Assembly (NCBI GenBank): GCA_947036475.1
Contig: CAMQRG010000127.1
Coordinates: 1-5,910 of the forward strand
Reading direction: 5' to 3'
DNA length: 5,910 bases
DNA from: an uncultured Clostridia bacterium
GTDB taxonomy: Bacteria; Bacillota; Clostridia; Lachnospirales; Anaerotignaceae
Both the position numbers and the translations under genes were made by a program. Position 1 is the stretch's first letter. The number at the start of each line of letters is the position of its first letter. This document shows, one piece after another, positions 1 to 5,910 of this stretch. Below the pieces are notes generated by a model. The model ran no database searches and had not been told where the DNA came from. It saw nothing but the letters and a program-made list of their open reading frames with translations.

Positions 1-46
1 AGATAGCGTAGCGTCTCGTGGGCTCGGAGATGTGTATAAGAGACAG
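1..46. other. Illumina Nextera (Tn5) i7 adapter remnant - artefact
   Basis: Bases 13-46 match the Nextera read-2 transposase adapter exactly. Its last 19 bases (28-46, AGATGTGTATAAGAGACAG) are the Tn5 mosaic end. Bases 1-4 (AGAT) match the end of the P7 flow-cell oligo. Bases 5-12 (AGCGTAGC) sit where the 8-base i7 index belongs and match, from memory, index N709. Order and spacing are those of the synthetic adapter, so this is untrimmed library sequence at a contig end and not a transposon. The biological sequence starts at about base 47. Features called across this boundary are chimeric. Confidence 0.97.
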
Positions 47-605
47 GTTCTGTCAGACGGATATAGCGTGCAATCTGGTTTCGGCTTTCTCCAACTTGTT
101 CCGCTAGAATGGCATCGCTTCTTAACTTCGTCCCAACTTGGGACAAAGTTAAATCCGTTCTTTTTCCTTGACGTTTCATCGCGTCCAGCTTCATTTTATA
201 AGCAAACGCTTTTTCTGACGGCAATATCGTTTCCCTTTGCAGGTTGCTGTCAACCATAATGATTATGGCTTCATCGTCCGTCATATCCCTTACGATTGCT
301 GGCATTTCCGCAATGCCCGCCGCCGCACACGCATACCGCCGCCGATGTCCTGCCACAATCTCATACCGCCCATTCTCCTTTGGCCGGACGATTGCAGGGA
401 CAAGCACGCCGTTCTCCCGTATGCTTTCTATGGTATCCTGCATTTTTTCGTCGTCACTGACCTTAAAAGGGTGGTTTGGGAAATCGTCCATTTCCGTTAC
501 TGCTATCATCTGTACCCGTTCCTGCTGTTGCTCCTGCCTTGTTTCCTCACTATTAAAAATATCATCGAATGAAGTCAATTTTGGAATTTTTCCGCTGCCG
601 CTCAA
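47..605 (-). CDS. parB: ParB/Spo0J-family partition protein, 3' end missing at contig edge
   Basis: This is the DNA-binding partner of ParA in plasmid, ICE or chromosome segregation; family members bind parS sites and load as CTP-dependent clamps. The 186 visible residues begin MSGSGKIPKL from a TTG at 605. I chose that start because AAAGGAGG lies 9 bases upstream and the frame is open throughout. The first in-frame ATG (509) would delete about 32 residues and has no comparable site. A charged N-terminal stretch (about 18-32) leads into the ParB/Srx N-terminal domain (about 33-125). That domain has the arginine-rich box GHRRRYA at 86-92, the variant of GERRxRA that binds nucleotide in this family, and VDSNLQRE at 118-125. 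A helix-turn-helix begins near 165 (AEQVGESRNQIARYIRL). The usual length is roughly 280-320 residues, so the rest of the HTH/linker and the dimerisation domain are lost. The first 44 bases overlap the end of parA, suggesting translational coupling. The family is near certain; the exact start is probable. Confidence 0.9.
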
Positions 606-1377
606 TCTCCGCAACCTCCTTTGTGAAATTCTCGTAAGCCGCCGCAACTCTGCCTTTTGGTTCAAAGGAAAAAATGCTTTTGCCATATGCACTCATTTCC
701 GCCCCCTTAATGGAAAAGGGGATTTCTGACTGGAAGATATGGATATTTCTGCCGTAGGTGTTTCGCAGAAGTTCCCCGATTTCTTTGGAGAAATTCGTCC
801 TGCTCTGCGTCATGGTCAGCAGTATCCCTTCAATCTGTAATTTCGGATTAAGCTGACGCTGCACTTTCCGTATCGTTTTCAAAAGATGTTCCAAACCCTT
901 CGCAGAAAGATAGTGTGACTGTACGGGAATAATAACGCTGTCCGCCGCTGTCAATGCGTTCAATGTCAGCATACCCAGCGAAGGCATACAGTCAATCAGT
1001 ATATAATCGTAACTGCTCCTGATTTCCTTTAGATAGGTTTTCAGCACTGTTTCGCGGCTCATAGTGTTTACAAGATTGACCTCTGTTGCCGAAAGTTCGA
1101 TGTTGGAGGGGAGCAAATCCACTCCTTCCTCACAGTGCAGAATGCCTTCTTCCCTGTCAAGCGGTTTGTCCAGTATGATTTTTTCCAGATTTGTGGCAAG
1201 CGTAGCTGATAACTCGTCCGGCTGCCTGATACCAAGCATCGTTGTAAGGTTTCCCTGTGAATCTGCGTCAATCAGCAGTACCTTCTTTCCACATCGCGTA
1301 AGCCCTACGCCTAAATTTATGGCAGTGGTTGATTTCCCGACGCCGCCTTTTTGGTTTGCTAAAGCTATAACTTTCAT
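562..1377 (-). CDS. parA: ParA/Soj-family partition ATPase
   Basis: This is a 271-residue deviant-Walker ATPase of the ParA/MinD superfamily. Such proteins bind nucleoid DNA in the ATP form and use ParB-stimulated hydrolysis to position replicons. Visible motifs are the deviant Walker A KGGVGKST at 10-17 with signature Lys10, Walker A' DADSQGN at 37-43, and Walker B YDYILIDCMPSLG at 123-135. The C-terminal part contains SEIPFSIKGAEMSAYGKSIF (217-236), typical of the family. There is no N-terminal DNA-binding extension, so it resembles short Soj-like/type Ib ParAs and not P1-type ParA. The ATG at 1377 is supported by AGGAGG 7 bases upstream and by the Walker A beginning at residue 10, as usual. 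The stop (564-562) lies inside parB, so the two genes form an overlapping operon. A chromosomal Soj is possible, but the sequence style resembles ParA of clostridial conjugative elements (inference). Confidence 0.95.
   Translation of the reverse strand: MKVIALANQKGGVGKSTTAINLGVGLTRCGKKVLLIDADSQGNLTTMLGIRQPDELSATLATNLEKIILDKPLDREEGILHCEEGVDLLPSNIELSATEVNLVNTMSRETVLKTYLKEIRSSYDYILIDCMPSLGMLTLNALTAADSVIIPVQSHYLSAKGLEHLLKTIRKVQRQLNPKLQIEGILLTMTQSRTNFSKEIGELLRNTYGRNIHIFQSEIPFSIKGAEMSAYGKSIFSFEPKGRVAAAYENFTKEVAEIERQRKNSKIDFIR
615..622 (-). promoter_or_regulatory. Ribosome-binding site that fixes the parB TTG start
   Basis: On the minus strand this reads AAAGGAGG, a near-perfect anti-16S complement, with 9 bases to the TTG at 605-603. 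It lies inside parA coding sequence. Its presence favours the TTG over the downstream ATG at 509 or a second in-frame TTG at 578. Confidence 0.75.
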
Positions 1378-1384
1378 TTTGCTA

Positions 1385-1390
1385 CCTCCT
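1385..1390 (-). promoter_or_regulatory. Ribosome-binding site of parA
   Basis: AGGAGG on the minus strand lies 7 bases before the ATG at 1377-1375. The sequence and spacing are ideal and confirm the parA start. Confidence 0.85.
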
Positions 1391-1395
1391 GCTTT

Positions 1396-1474
1396 AATAT
1401 CAAAAATATTTTAAGATGAAATTAAGAGAACTCATCTGCAAAATTATTTTCATGATATTTCGCATTTTGATATT
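1396..1474. repeat. Three copies of TGATATT in the parA leader
   Basis: TGATATT occurs at 1453-1459 and 1468-1474 in the same orientation, 15 bases apart, and once inverted (AATATCA) at 1396-1402. All three lie in the untranslated leader between the candidate promoter and parA. Spaced iterons of this type can be operator or parS-like sites, but the unit is short and AT-rich in an AT-rich stretch, so chance is a real alternative. Confidence 0.3.
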
Positions 1475-1501
1475 CTACTCATGTCACGTGTTTTTTAACA
1501 A
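1472..1501 (-). promoter_or_regulatory. Candidate sigma-A promoter for parA-parB
   Basis: On the minus strand, TTGTTA (1501-1496) and TAGAAT (1477-1472) are separated by 18 bases. They resemble -35 and -10 hexamers and would give a leader of about 90 bases before the parA ATG. The region is AT-rich and lies downstream of the surface-protein terminator, where a new promoter is expected. The -35 match is imperfect and no start site is known. Confidence 0.35.
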
Positions 1502-1506
1502 AACAC
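1488..1506. promoter_or_regulatory. Inverted repeat overlapping the candidate parA -35 (possible operator)
   Basis: GTGTTTT (1488-1494) and AAAACAC (1500-1506) form a perfect 7-base inverted repeat around a 5-base centre. It covers the candidate -35 element, the place where an autoregulatory operator or a centromere-like site would sit in a par operon. No T-run follows, so it is not a terminator. Its role is inferred from position only. Confidence 0.35.
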
Positions 1507-1580
1507 TTTACCTGACTCCGGTCCACTGTTTTACAACAAAACGTTATAGTCCAAGCGGGTATTTCCTGTTTTTTCTCAGA

Positions 1581-1610
1581 AAAAGGCGCGGACACCCGTC
1601 CACGCCTTTT
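1581..1610 (-). terminator. Intrinsic terminator after the surface-protein gene, possibly bidirectional
   Basis: The arms AAAAGGCG (1581-1588) and CGCCTTTT (1603-1610) pair. After one C/A mismatch, GGAC (1590-1593) pairs with GTCC (1598-1601) around the 4-base loop ACCC. On the minus strand the stem is followed by a T-rich run (TTTTTCT) on its left side. On the plus strand it ends in TTTT. It lies about 75 bases past the surface-protein stop and upstream of the candidate parA promoter, so it probably separates the two units. Confidence 0.75.
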
Positions 1611-1656
1611 CCCAAGGTTAGCTTTCAAACAATTAAGACATATGCATTTTTAGGAG

Positions 1657-1676
1657 GGGGCGGTTCCCACCGCCCC
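1657..1676 (-). other. GC-rich stem-loop just after the surface-protein stop codon
   Basis: On the minus strand, GGGGCGGT pairs perfectly with ACCGCCCC around a GGGA tetraloop, which fits the stable GNRA pattern. It starts 9 bases after the TAA. The following bases (CTCCTAAAAA) are not T-rich, so by itself it does not look like a standard intrinsic terminator. It may protect the mRNA 3' end or assist the terminator at 1581-1610. Confidence 0.6.
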
Positions 1677-1685
1677 GTGGCTGAA

Positions 1686-4600
1686 TTATTTATTCAGATA
1701 ATTATAAAGCATCTGTGCGACTTCCGCACGTGTAGCCAGCCCCTGAGGGTCAAGCATGCCGCCGCCTTTGCCGCTCATCACGCCATTGGCGGTTGCCCAG
1801 ACAAGTCCGTTCTGCGCGTAGCCGCTTACTTTACCTGCGTCAGCGAAGCCGTCAAGGCTGCCGCCCGCCGCAGGGGAACCAGCGTAACGGTAAAGCATAA
1901 CCGCCAGCTGTTCGCGTGTAATATTGTCATTCGGGCCAAATTTGCCGTTGCCAAGGCCGCTGACAACGCCCTTTTCTGCCGCCCATGCGATAGCGTTCGT
2001 GTACCACATGCCTTCTGCTACGTCGTTGAAATCAGAAGTTCCTGCTGCAGCGGGCCGTCCTGCCAGATTATAAAGGATTTGCGCCAGCATCGCCCTCGAA
2101 AGGTTGGCATTTGGAGAGAATGTGTTTTCGCCAACACCGCTCATCAGGCTGTTATTGATGGCATAATCCACTGCCTTGTGATACCACAGGCTTGTATTCA
2201 CATCGGTGAACTTATGCGCGGGGCAGCTGCTGCCGCCATCGCAGTCCGCCGCAACAGGCGTTTCCTGAACAGGCTCAACGGGTTCCGGAGCCTTGTAAGC
2301 AATAACGTATTTGGAAAAATGGTCTGTCGTAAAGCTGATATATCCGCCGGAGCAGTTTGTCCGCATTTCTTCCACAGAGCCATCGTTTGCCACATAGATA
2401 ACTACAAAGTTTGCCGCTTCTTTATCAGAAGGTACTGTAAAGGGAATCTTTACAGAAACCCTGCCGCCCTTGAAATCCGTAATTGCCTTGCCGCCGTTCA
2501 GTGTCAGGTCAAAATGTCCATGAATGTCCATATCCTTCACAGCGTCTTTCTGGCTGCTGTTCAGTCCGTTTGCATTGCTCTTTTCCAGCTTCAGTGTAAT
2601 CGTGCTGCCGCTTGCCTGGTCTGCGATTGCCTCCAGAGCGTCTGCGTCAAATTCCACTGTACCGGAATCCAGCTTAATTGCCAGACCGTCTACATCGTTG
2701 TCACTGTCAGCCGCCGCTTTCGCGATATCGTCCAGAGCCGCCGCCGGAAGTTTTACAGTGTCAATATCTTTTTTCAGTGCAGTCAGGTCAATTTCTACAA
2801 CGCCTGTATCTACGCCGCCGTCCAGAACCTTGTCCAGCCCGTCAACCTTTTCGATTGTTGCTGTGGAGCCGGAAACCTTCGCGCTTACGTTCACGCTCTT
2901 GTCATCTCCGGAAACAGGAACTGTTACGGAAGGACCGGACGCACCGCCGCCGCTGCTGCCGCCAAAGGAAGGACCGCCGCTGCCGCCGCCGCTTGTGACC
3001 GCGCCGACTGCAACTGAAACTGTTTTACTTTTTGCACCACTGTCAGATACTGTCAGTATCAATGTCTCGGCAGCCTGCGCTGTTGCTGGGCGCGTGCCGC
3101 TGATTGTAACCGTATTCCCGCTGATGGAAAATTCCAGCCATTCGGGACCGCTTACCTTATTCACTGCATACGGAGATGTACCGCCGCTTACTGTAAACGT
3201 TGTGGAAACCGTTGTGTTTACCTTGCCGCTTGCAATGCTCACGCTGGAAGGCGTGATTGTCAGCTCTCTGACGGGGGGAACGGGTTCTTCACCACCGCCG
3301 CCTTCTTCTTCAACGATTAACGTGCCGTTTACTGTCTTGATTTCATATTTTGCGCTGTCTGCCGTTGCACCTTCAATTCTTACTTCGTAAGTCCCTTCTT
3401 CTTCCGGAACATTTTCCCCTTTGTCAACACCGTCAAGATAATATTTCAGTGTGCCGCCGGTATAGTTCGATTCCGCGCCTTCCGGTTCCGCTTTAATCGT
3501 AAACGGGGTTCCCAGAGCCGCGCCAGCCTTTATGGTCTGTGTCGCGGGTTGTACGCTCAGCGTAATCACAGCCTTTTCCACCGTCAGAATATAGCTTGCT
3601 TCTGCCGCGTTGTGGTTGCCTCCGGCTTCGCCAGTAACCACGTCAGTTTTTACGGTAATCGTCGTCGTGCCAACGCCCACGATTGTAACCGCACCATTTT
3701 CGTCTACTGTCGCAACACTTTCATTACTGCTGCTCCATTCAATGGTAAGCTGGTCGTCCGTCAGGCCATCTTCATCAACCGTCAATGCGTTTTCCACTGT
3801 GCCGCCAAAAGGAACTGTCACAGCGTTTTCCGCAAAGCTGAATGCAGGTGTCGGCAGGCTGTCGTCAATGATCACAACATTGAATGTTGTTTCAGCAACC
3901 GCCGTATACTCCGCCTTTGCATCATTGTTAACATCAACTGCTTCGATTTCGTATGTCAGCGTCACAATGCCCGCAGCCGCAGTATCTGTCGCTGTCAGTT
4001 TGCCGTCATTGACTGTAACGCCCGTAGGAGTGTCTTTCACTGCAAATGTAATCACACTTTCCGGGCTTGTCTCCGGCAATACTGCGCCGGCATTCTTCAA
4101 CAGTGCAATCAAATCCAGTTCGTCTGTTCCGTCATTTTTCACACTGCCGCCATTTATCGCGCCAATCTTCTGAGCGATTGCCGTAACCTCATATTCGACC
4201 GTTCCGGGGTCGCCGTCATCTTTTACCGTATAATTCTTTGCAGCCGCACCGGAAATGGTGAATTTTGCACCATCGCCCATAGTAACATTGCCTGTTCCCG
4301 CATATGCGCTGGCAATTGTGCCAGTCAGCGTGGAAACTGTTACCACATCGCCGGCAACTGCGTCCGCAGCTTTGCCGGTTACTTCAACCTGGCGGTCTGT
4401 TATTTGCTCCGGGTCAAAGGGTACGCTGACTTTATCCGCCGTAATTGTCAGTTCCTTTGCGGTAATCTTCACGTCAGCCGTAATAGCTTCGCCTTCATAC
4501 TGGGAATCTTCAGGCAGGGACGCTTTTACCGTATATTCGCCCACGTCCTTCGGGGCAGATTCCAAATCCGCGCCGCCCTTTACAGACCATGTGATAACCG

Positions 4601-5774
4601 GGTCCGCATCGTTCACTTCCGCATCGCCTGTTTTCGTCACTTTTACAGTCGGGTTTGTCAGCGCACTGCCACTGTATTCTACTGTTGCGCCCGGCTCAGG
4701 GTTAAACGCCAATGTTACGGGCGTTTTCTCCGCAGGAGCATCGTCCTCGATTTCGGGGAATGTCGCCGTAAATGTTACTGTGTTTTTCGCTCCGCTCCCC
4801 GAAACTGTAGTATCTGAAACCTCTGCCCCATCAACTGTAACTTTCGTGTCCTGAGCAAATTTTTTATCCGCATTTGCTGTCAGAACAACAGTTGCCTTGT
4901 AGGCTTTGCCCGCTTCAAAATTTGTGATTTGCCCCTGTGCAGCGCCCTCTGCAACTGCCCATGTAATGCTTGTAACGTTACATTCCTTGTCCAGACCTGT
5001 TCCAAGTGTAACGTCTTTCACCTCCGCAGGCGTGCCGTCCTTTTCCGGAACCGGAATGGTAACCGCCAGTTCTTTCACGATTTCAGCAGGCGTATCCGGT
5101 TGAGCCTGATATGCAGGAACCGTTACCTCTGCGGCATTGCCAGCTTCTCTATTCTCTGTTGCGGCAATGCGTACAAGGTATGTCTTGTCTGCCGCTACTT
5201 CAGTGCTTTGGTCGTCACAGGCAGTCCATGCTCCAGCATCAGGCTGGCTCGATTCGGGCTTTTCTGCATATTCCATATCAGTAGTTGTGCCTGTAATGGA
5301 ACCTTTGCCGTTTTCTTCTACAGGTGCAGTACCTGTTAAGCCCGTCGGAGCTTCAGGGCCATCTGCTTTCGTAATTGTAAATGTCTTGACCTCTGCCTCT
5401 ACCTTAGTACCGCTTTCACCAACACTTGCATTAACTGTGTACTCTGCTGCTGGCAAATCTTTCATTGCAATACTGACTACCGCCTGACCTTTCACTGCAT
5501 CTTCTGTACCGAAATCGCCAACTGTCACAGCCAAAGCGTCTACTGTCTGCTCTGCACCTTCACTGTCCGTATATGTTACGGTTACAGCAGGCTTTGTATC
5601 GGTTGCAGTTACATCATCATCTTTCGTAACTGTAAATTCAACTTCACCGTCAGGGTCGTACTGACCACCTGTAATATTTGATATAGTCAGCGTGCCCGCC
5701 GCCCATGCCGTTGTGGGCAGTAATGTCAGCACCATGGACGCCGCCAGAAGCACTGACAAAAATTTCCTTCTCAT
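1686..5774 (-). CDS. Secreted multi-domain Ig-like surface protein with three SLH anchoring domains
   Basis: This 1362-residue exported protein should be held at the cell surface. SLH domains bind (usually pyruvylated) secondary cell-wall polymer. A signal peptide is clear: MRRK, a hydrophobic core at 5-20, and AWA before a probable cut near 25-26. Regions in order: beta-rich segments 27-137; a fibronectin-like repeat common in clostridial surface proteins, 140-222 (APTGLTG, GSITGTTTDMEYA); 230-340; MBG/YDG-like Ig segments about 350-440 and 440-532; 535-636; a BIG2-type domain 643-733 (WSSSNESVATVDENGAVTI); another Ig-like segment 735-822; an acidic Gly-rich linker 822-834; a putative Ig domain 836-925; a Gly/Ser linker 929-949; an unnamed domain 950-1162 seen before SLH repeats in related proteins; and SLH repeats at about 1188-1237, 1248-1297 and 1309-1360. 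SLH2 and SLH3 keep TREQ/TRAE; SLH1 has SRAM. No LPXTG motif or C-terminal membrane anchor is seen, nor any catalytic domain that I recognise. The ATG follows AGGAGGAG by 9 bases. The upstream gene ends 6 bases before it, suggesting co-transcription. Adhesin or S-layer-associated function is inferred. Confidence 0.93.
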   Translation of the reverse strand: MRRKFLSVLLAASMVLTLLPTTAWAAGTLTISNITGGQYDPDGEVEFTVTKDDDVTATDTKPAVTVTYTDSEGAEQTVDALAVTVGDFGTEDAVKGQAVVSIAMKDLPAAEYTVNASVGESGTKVEAEVKTFTITKADGPEAPTGLTGTAPVEENGKGSITGTTTDMEYAEKPESSQPDAGAWTACDDQSTEVAADKTYLVRIAATENREAGNAAEVTVPAYQAQPDTPAEIVKELAVTIPVPEKDGTPAEVKDVTLGTGLDKECNVTSITWAVAEGAAQGQITNFEAGKAYKATVVLTANADKKFAQDTKVTVDGAEVSDTTVSGSGAKNTVTFTATFPEIEDDAPAEKTPVTLAFNPEPGATVEYSGSALTNPTVKVTKTGDAEVNDADPVITWSVKGGADLESAPKDVGEYTVKASLPEDSQYEGEAITADVKITAKELTITADKVSVPFDPEQITDRQVEVTGKAADAVAGDVVTVSTLTGTIASAYAGTGNVTMGDGAKFTISGAAAKNYTVKDDGDPGTVEYEVTAIAQKIGAINGGSVKNDGTDELDLIALLKNAGAVLPETSPESVITFAVKDTPTGVTVNDGKLTATDTAAAGIVTLTYEIEAVDVNNDAKAEYTAVAETTFNVVIIDDSLPTPAFSFAENAVTVPFGGTVENALTVDEDGLTDDQLTIEWSSSNESVATVDENGAVTIVGVGTTTITVKTDVVTGEAGGNHNAAEASYILTVEKAVITLSVQPATQTIKAGAALGTPFTIKAEPEGAESNYTGGTLKYYLDGVDKGENVPEEEGTYEVRIEGATADSAKYEIKTVNGTLIVEEEGGGGEEPVPPVRELTITPSSVSIASGKVNTTVSTTFTVSGGTSPYAVNKVSGPEWLEFSISGNTVTISGTRPATAQAAETLILTVSDSGAKSKTVSVAVGAVTSGGGSGGPSFGGSSGGGASGPSVTVPVSGDDKSVNVSAKVSGSTATIEKVDGLDKVLDGGVDTGVVEIDLTALKKDIDTVKLPAAALDDIAKAAADSDNDVDGLAIKLDSGTVEFDADALEAIADQASGSTITLKLEKSNANGLNSSQKDAVKDMDIHGHFDLTLNGGKAITDFKGGRVSVKIPFTVPSDKEAANFVVIYVANDGSVEEMRTNCSGGYISFTTDHFSKYVIAYKAPEPVEPVQETPVAADCDGGSSCPAHKFTDVNTSLWYHKAVDYAINNSLMSGVGENTFSPNANLSRAMLAQILYNLAGRPAAAGTSDFNDVAEGMWYTNAIAWAAEKGVVSGLGNGKFGPNDNITREQLAVMLYRYAGSPAAGGSLDGFADAGKVSGYAQNGLVWATANGVMSGKGGGMLDPQGLATRAEVAQMLYNYLNK
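2928..2990 (-). repeat. CCG-rich low-complexity stretch encoding a Gly/Ser linker
   Basis: Runs of CCG/GCC triplets encode a Gly/Ser-rich segment (residues about 929-949) of the surface protein, separating the Ig-like part from the domain before the SLH repeats. It is a flexible hinge and a likely site of length variation between strains or of assembly error. Confidence 0.7.
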
Positions 5775-5780
5775 ATCCGT

Positions 5781-5910
5781 TCACTCCTCCTGTCCTTTTT
5801 CCACCATTTTGAAAACAGGCATTCTGGGGGAGAACGGCTGAAATCCCTCCGCCATGCCCGCATTGTTTTTCGGGGGAGTGTCACGCCTCTCGGGCTTCCC
5901 TTCCCTTTCG
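5781..5910 (-). CDS. C-terminal tail of an unrecognised protein (start beyond the right edge)
   Basis: A minus-strand frame is open from the right edge for 42 codons and ends at TGA (5783-5781). The tail begins EREGKPERRD and ends PVFKMVEKGQEE. It is charged and proline-containing, with no motif that I recognise. Its stop falls in the Shine-Dalgarno of the surface-protein gene, 6 bases before that ATG, a spacing typical of operon neighbours. The other two frames are less convincing: one has a TGA early, and neither ends at the gene junction. The ORF is short, so it could be chance. If real, it is the last gene upstream in the same transcription unit; conjugative-element identity is only a guess. 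Confidence 0.5.
   Translation of the reverse strand, partial: EREGKPERRDTPPKNNAGMAEGFQPFSPRMPVFKMVEKGQEE
5784..5791 (-). promoter_or_regulatory. Ribosome-binding site of the SLH surface protein
   Basis: The minus strand reads AGGAGGAG, 9 bases before the ATG at 5774. It overlaps the last codons of the upstream gene (its GAG GAG TGA), consistent with translational coupling. Confidence 0.75.

Noticed and set aside
28..46. Tn5 mosaic end as evidence of a transposon
   Set aside because: It is joined to the rest of the synthetic Nextera adapter and an index, so it comes from library preparation.
32..259. Plus-strand ORF of 75 codons at the left end
   Set aside because: It begins inside the adapter and lies antisense to parB, with no ribosome-binding site or recognisable motif.
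237..729. Plus-strand ORFs opposite parB and the end of parA
   Set aside because: The minus-strand frame here encodes clear ParB and ParA motifs; the plus frames are shadows.
1400..1468. Small minus-strand ORF of about 21 codons (begins MRNIMKIILQ) in the parA leader
   Set aside because: It lacks a Shine-Dalgarno and lies in AT-rich sequence where short ORFs arise by chance. A leader peptide cannot be excluded but is not supported.
1569..1584. Short palindrome TTTTTCTGAGAAAAA (minus strand) beside the terminator
   Set aside because: It is an A/T-run palindrome overlapping the terminator T-tract and probably has no independent role.
1378..1685. CRISPR array, tRNA or riboswitch in the only long gap
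   Set aside because: I see no regularly spaced long repeats, cloverleaf or known aptamer core; only the hairpins, short repeats and a candidate promoter.
1416..3017. Long plus-strand ORF (533 codons)
   Set aside because: It is antisense to the SLH domains and the terminator region, rich in Cys/His/Arg with no domain or signal. It exists because the minus-strand codon usage avoids stops on the opposite strand.
3549..4854. Further long plus-strand ORFs opposite the Ig-like region
   Set aside because: The composition is implausible (Cys/Arg-rich or Ser/Val/Thr-rich mirror of Ig codons), no ribosome-binding sites are evident, and the minus strand has a convincing secreted protein.

Overview
The window looks like a contig end from a Firmicutes (Clostridia-type) genome. 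It probably comes from a mobile or extrachromosomal element such as an integrative conjugative element or plasmid. Supporting this: the ParA/ParB pair resembles those on clostridial conjugative elements, the ribosome-binding sites are strong AGGAGG types, and the large surface protein combines Ig-like repeats with C-terminal SLH domains as in Lachnospiraceae/Oscillospiraceae-like bacteria. No gene here proves mobility, and the taxon is an inference.

Every supported gene is on the minus strand, so the biological reading order is right to left. At the right edge (5910-5781) is the C-terminal tail of an unrecognised gene. Only 6 bases after its stop comes a 1362-residue secreted SLH-anchored surface protein (5774-1686). 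Next is a 308-base AT-rich gap (1685-1378). It holds a GC-rich hairpin just after the stop, a good intrinsic terminator, and a candidate promoter with inverted and direct repeats. Then comes parA (1377-562), and parB starts inside the end of parA at a TTG codon (605) behind a perfect Shine-Dalgarno. parB runs off the left edge.

Bases 1-46 are not biological. They are a remnant of the Illumina Nextera/Tn5 i7 adapter: 4 bases of the P7 side, an 8-base index, and the 34-base transposase adapter. True sequence begins near base 47, so parB is cut by library construction, and any parB product called to base 1 carries a spurious adapter-encoded tail.

ParA (Walker ATPase) and ParB (CTPase-fold/HTH DNA-binding protein) would form a partition module that stabilises the replicon. 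The SLH protein would be an exported cell-surface protein, possibly an adhesin or S-layer-associated protein, carried next to it. The terminator between them suggests two transcription units: [unknown ORF - SLH protein] and [parA - parB]. I do not see a clearly new system. The points most worth checking are the adapter artefact, the overlapping TTG start of parB, the repeat-rich parA upstream region, and a giant surface protein beside partition genes.
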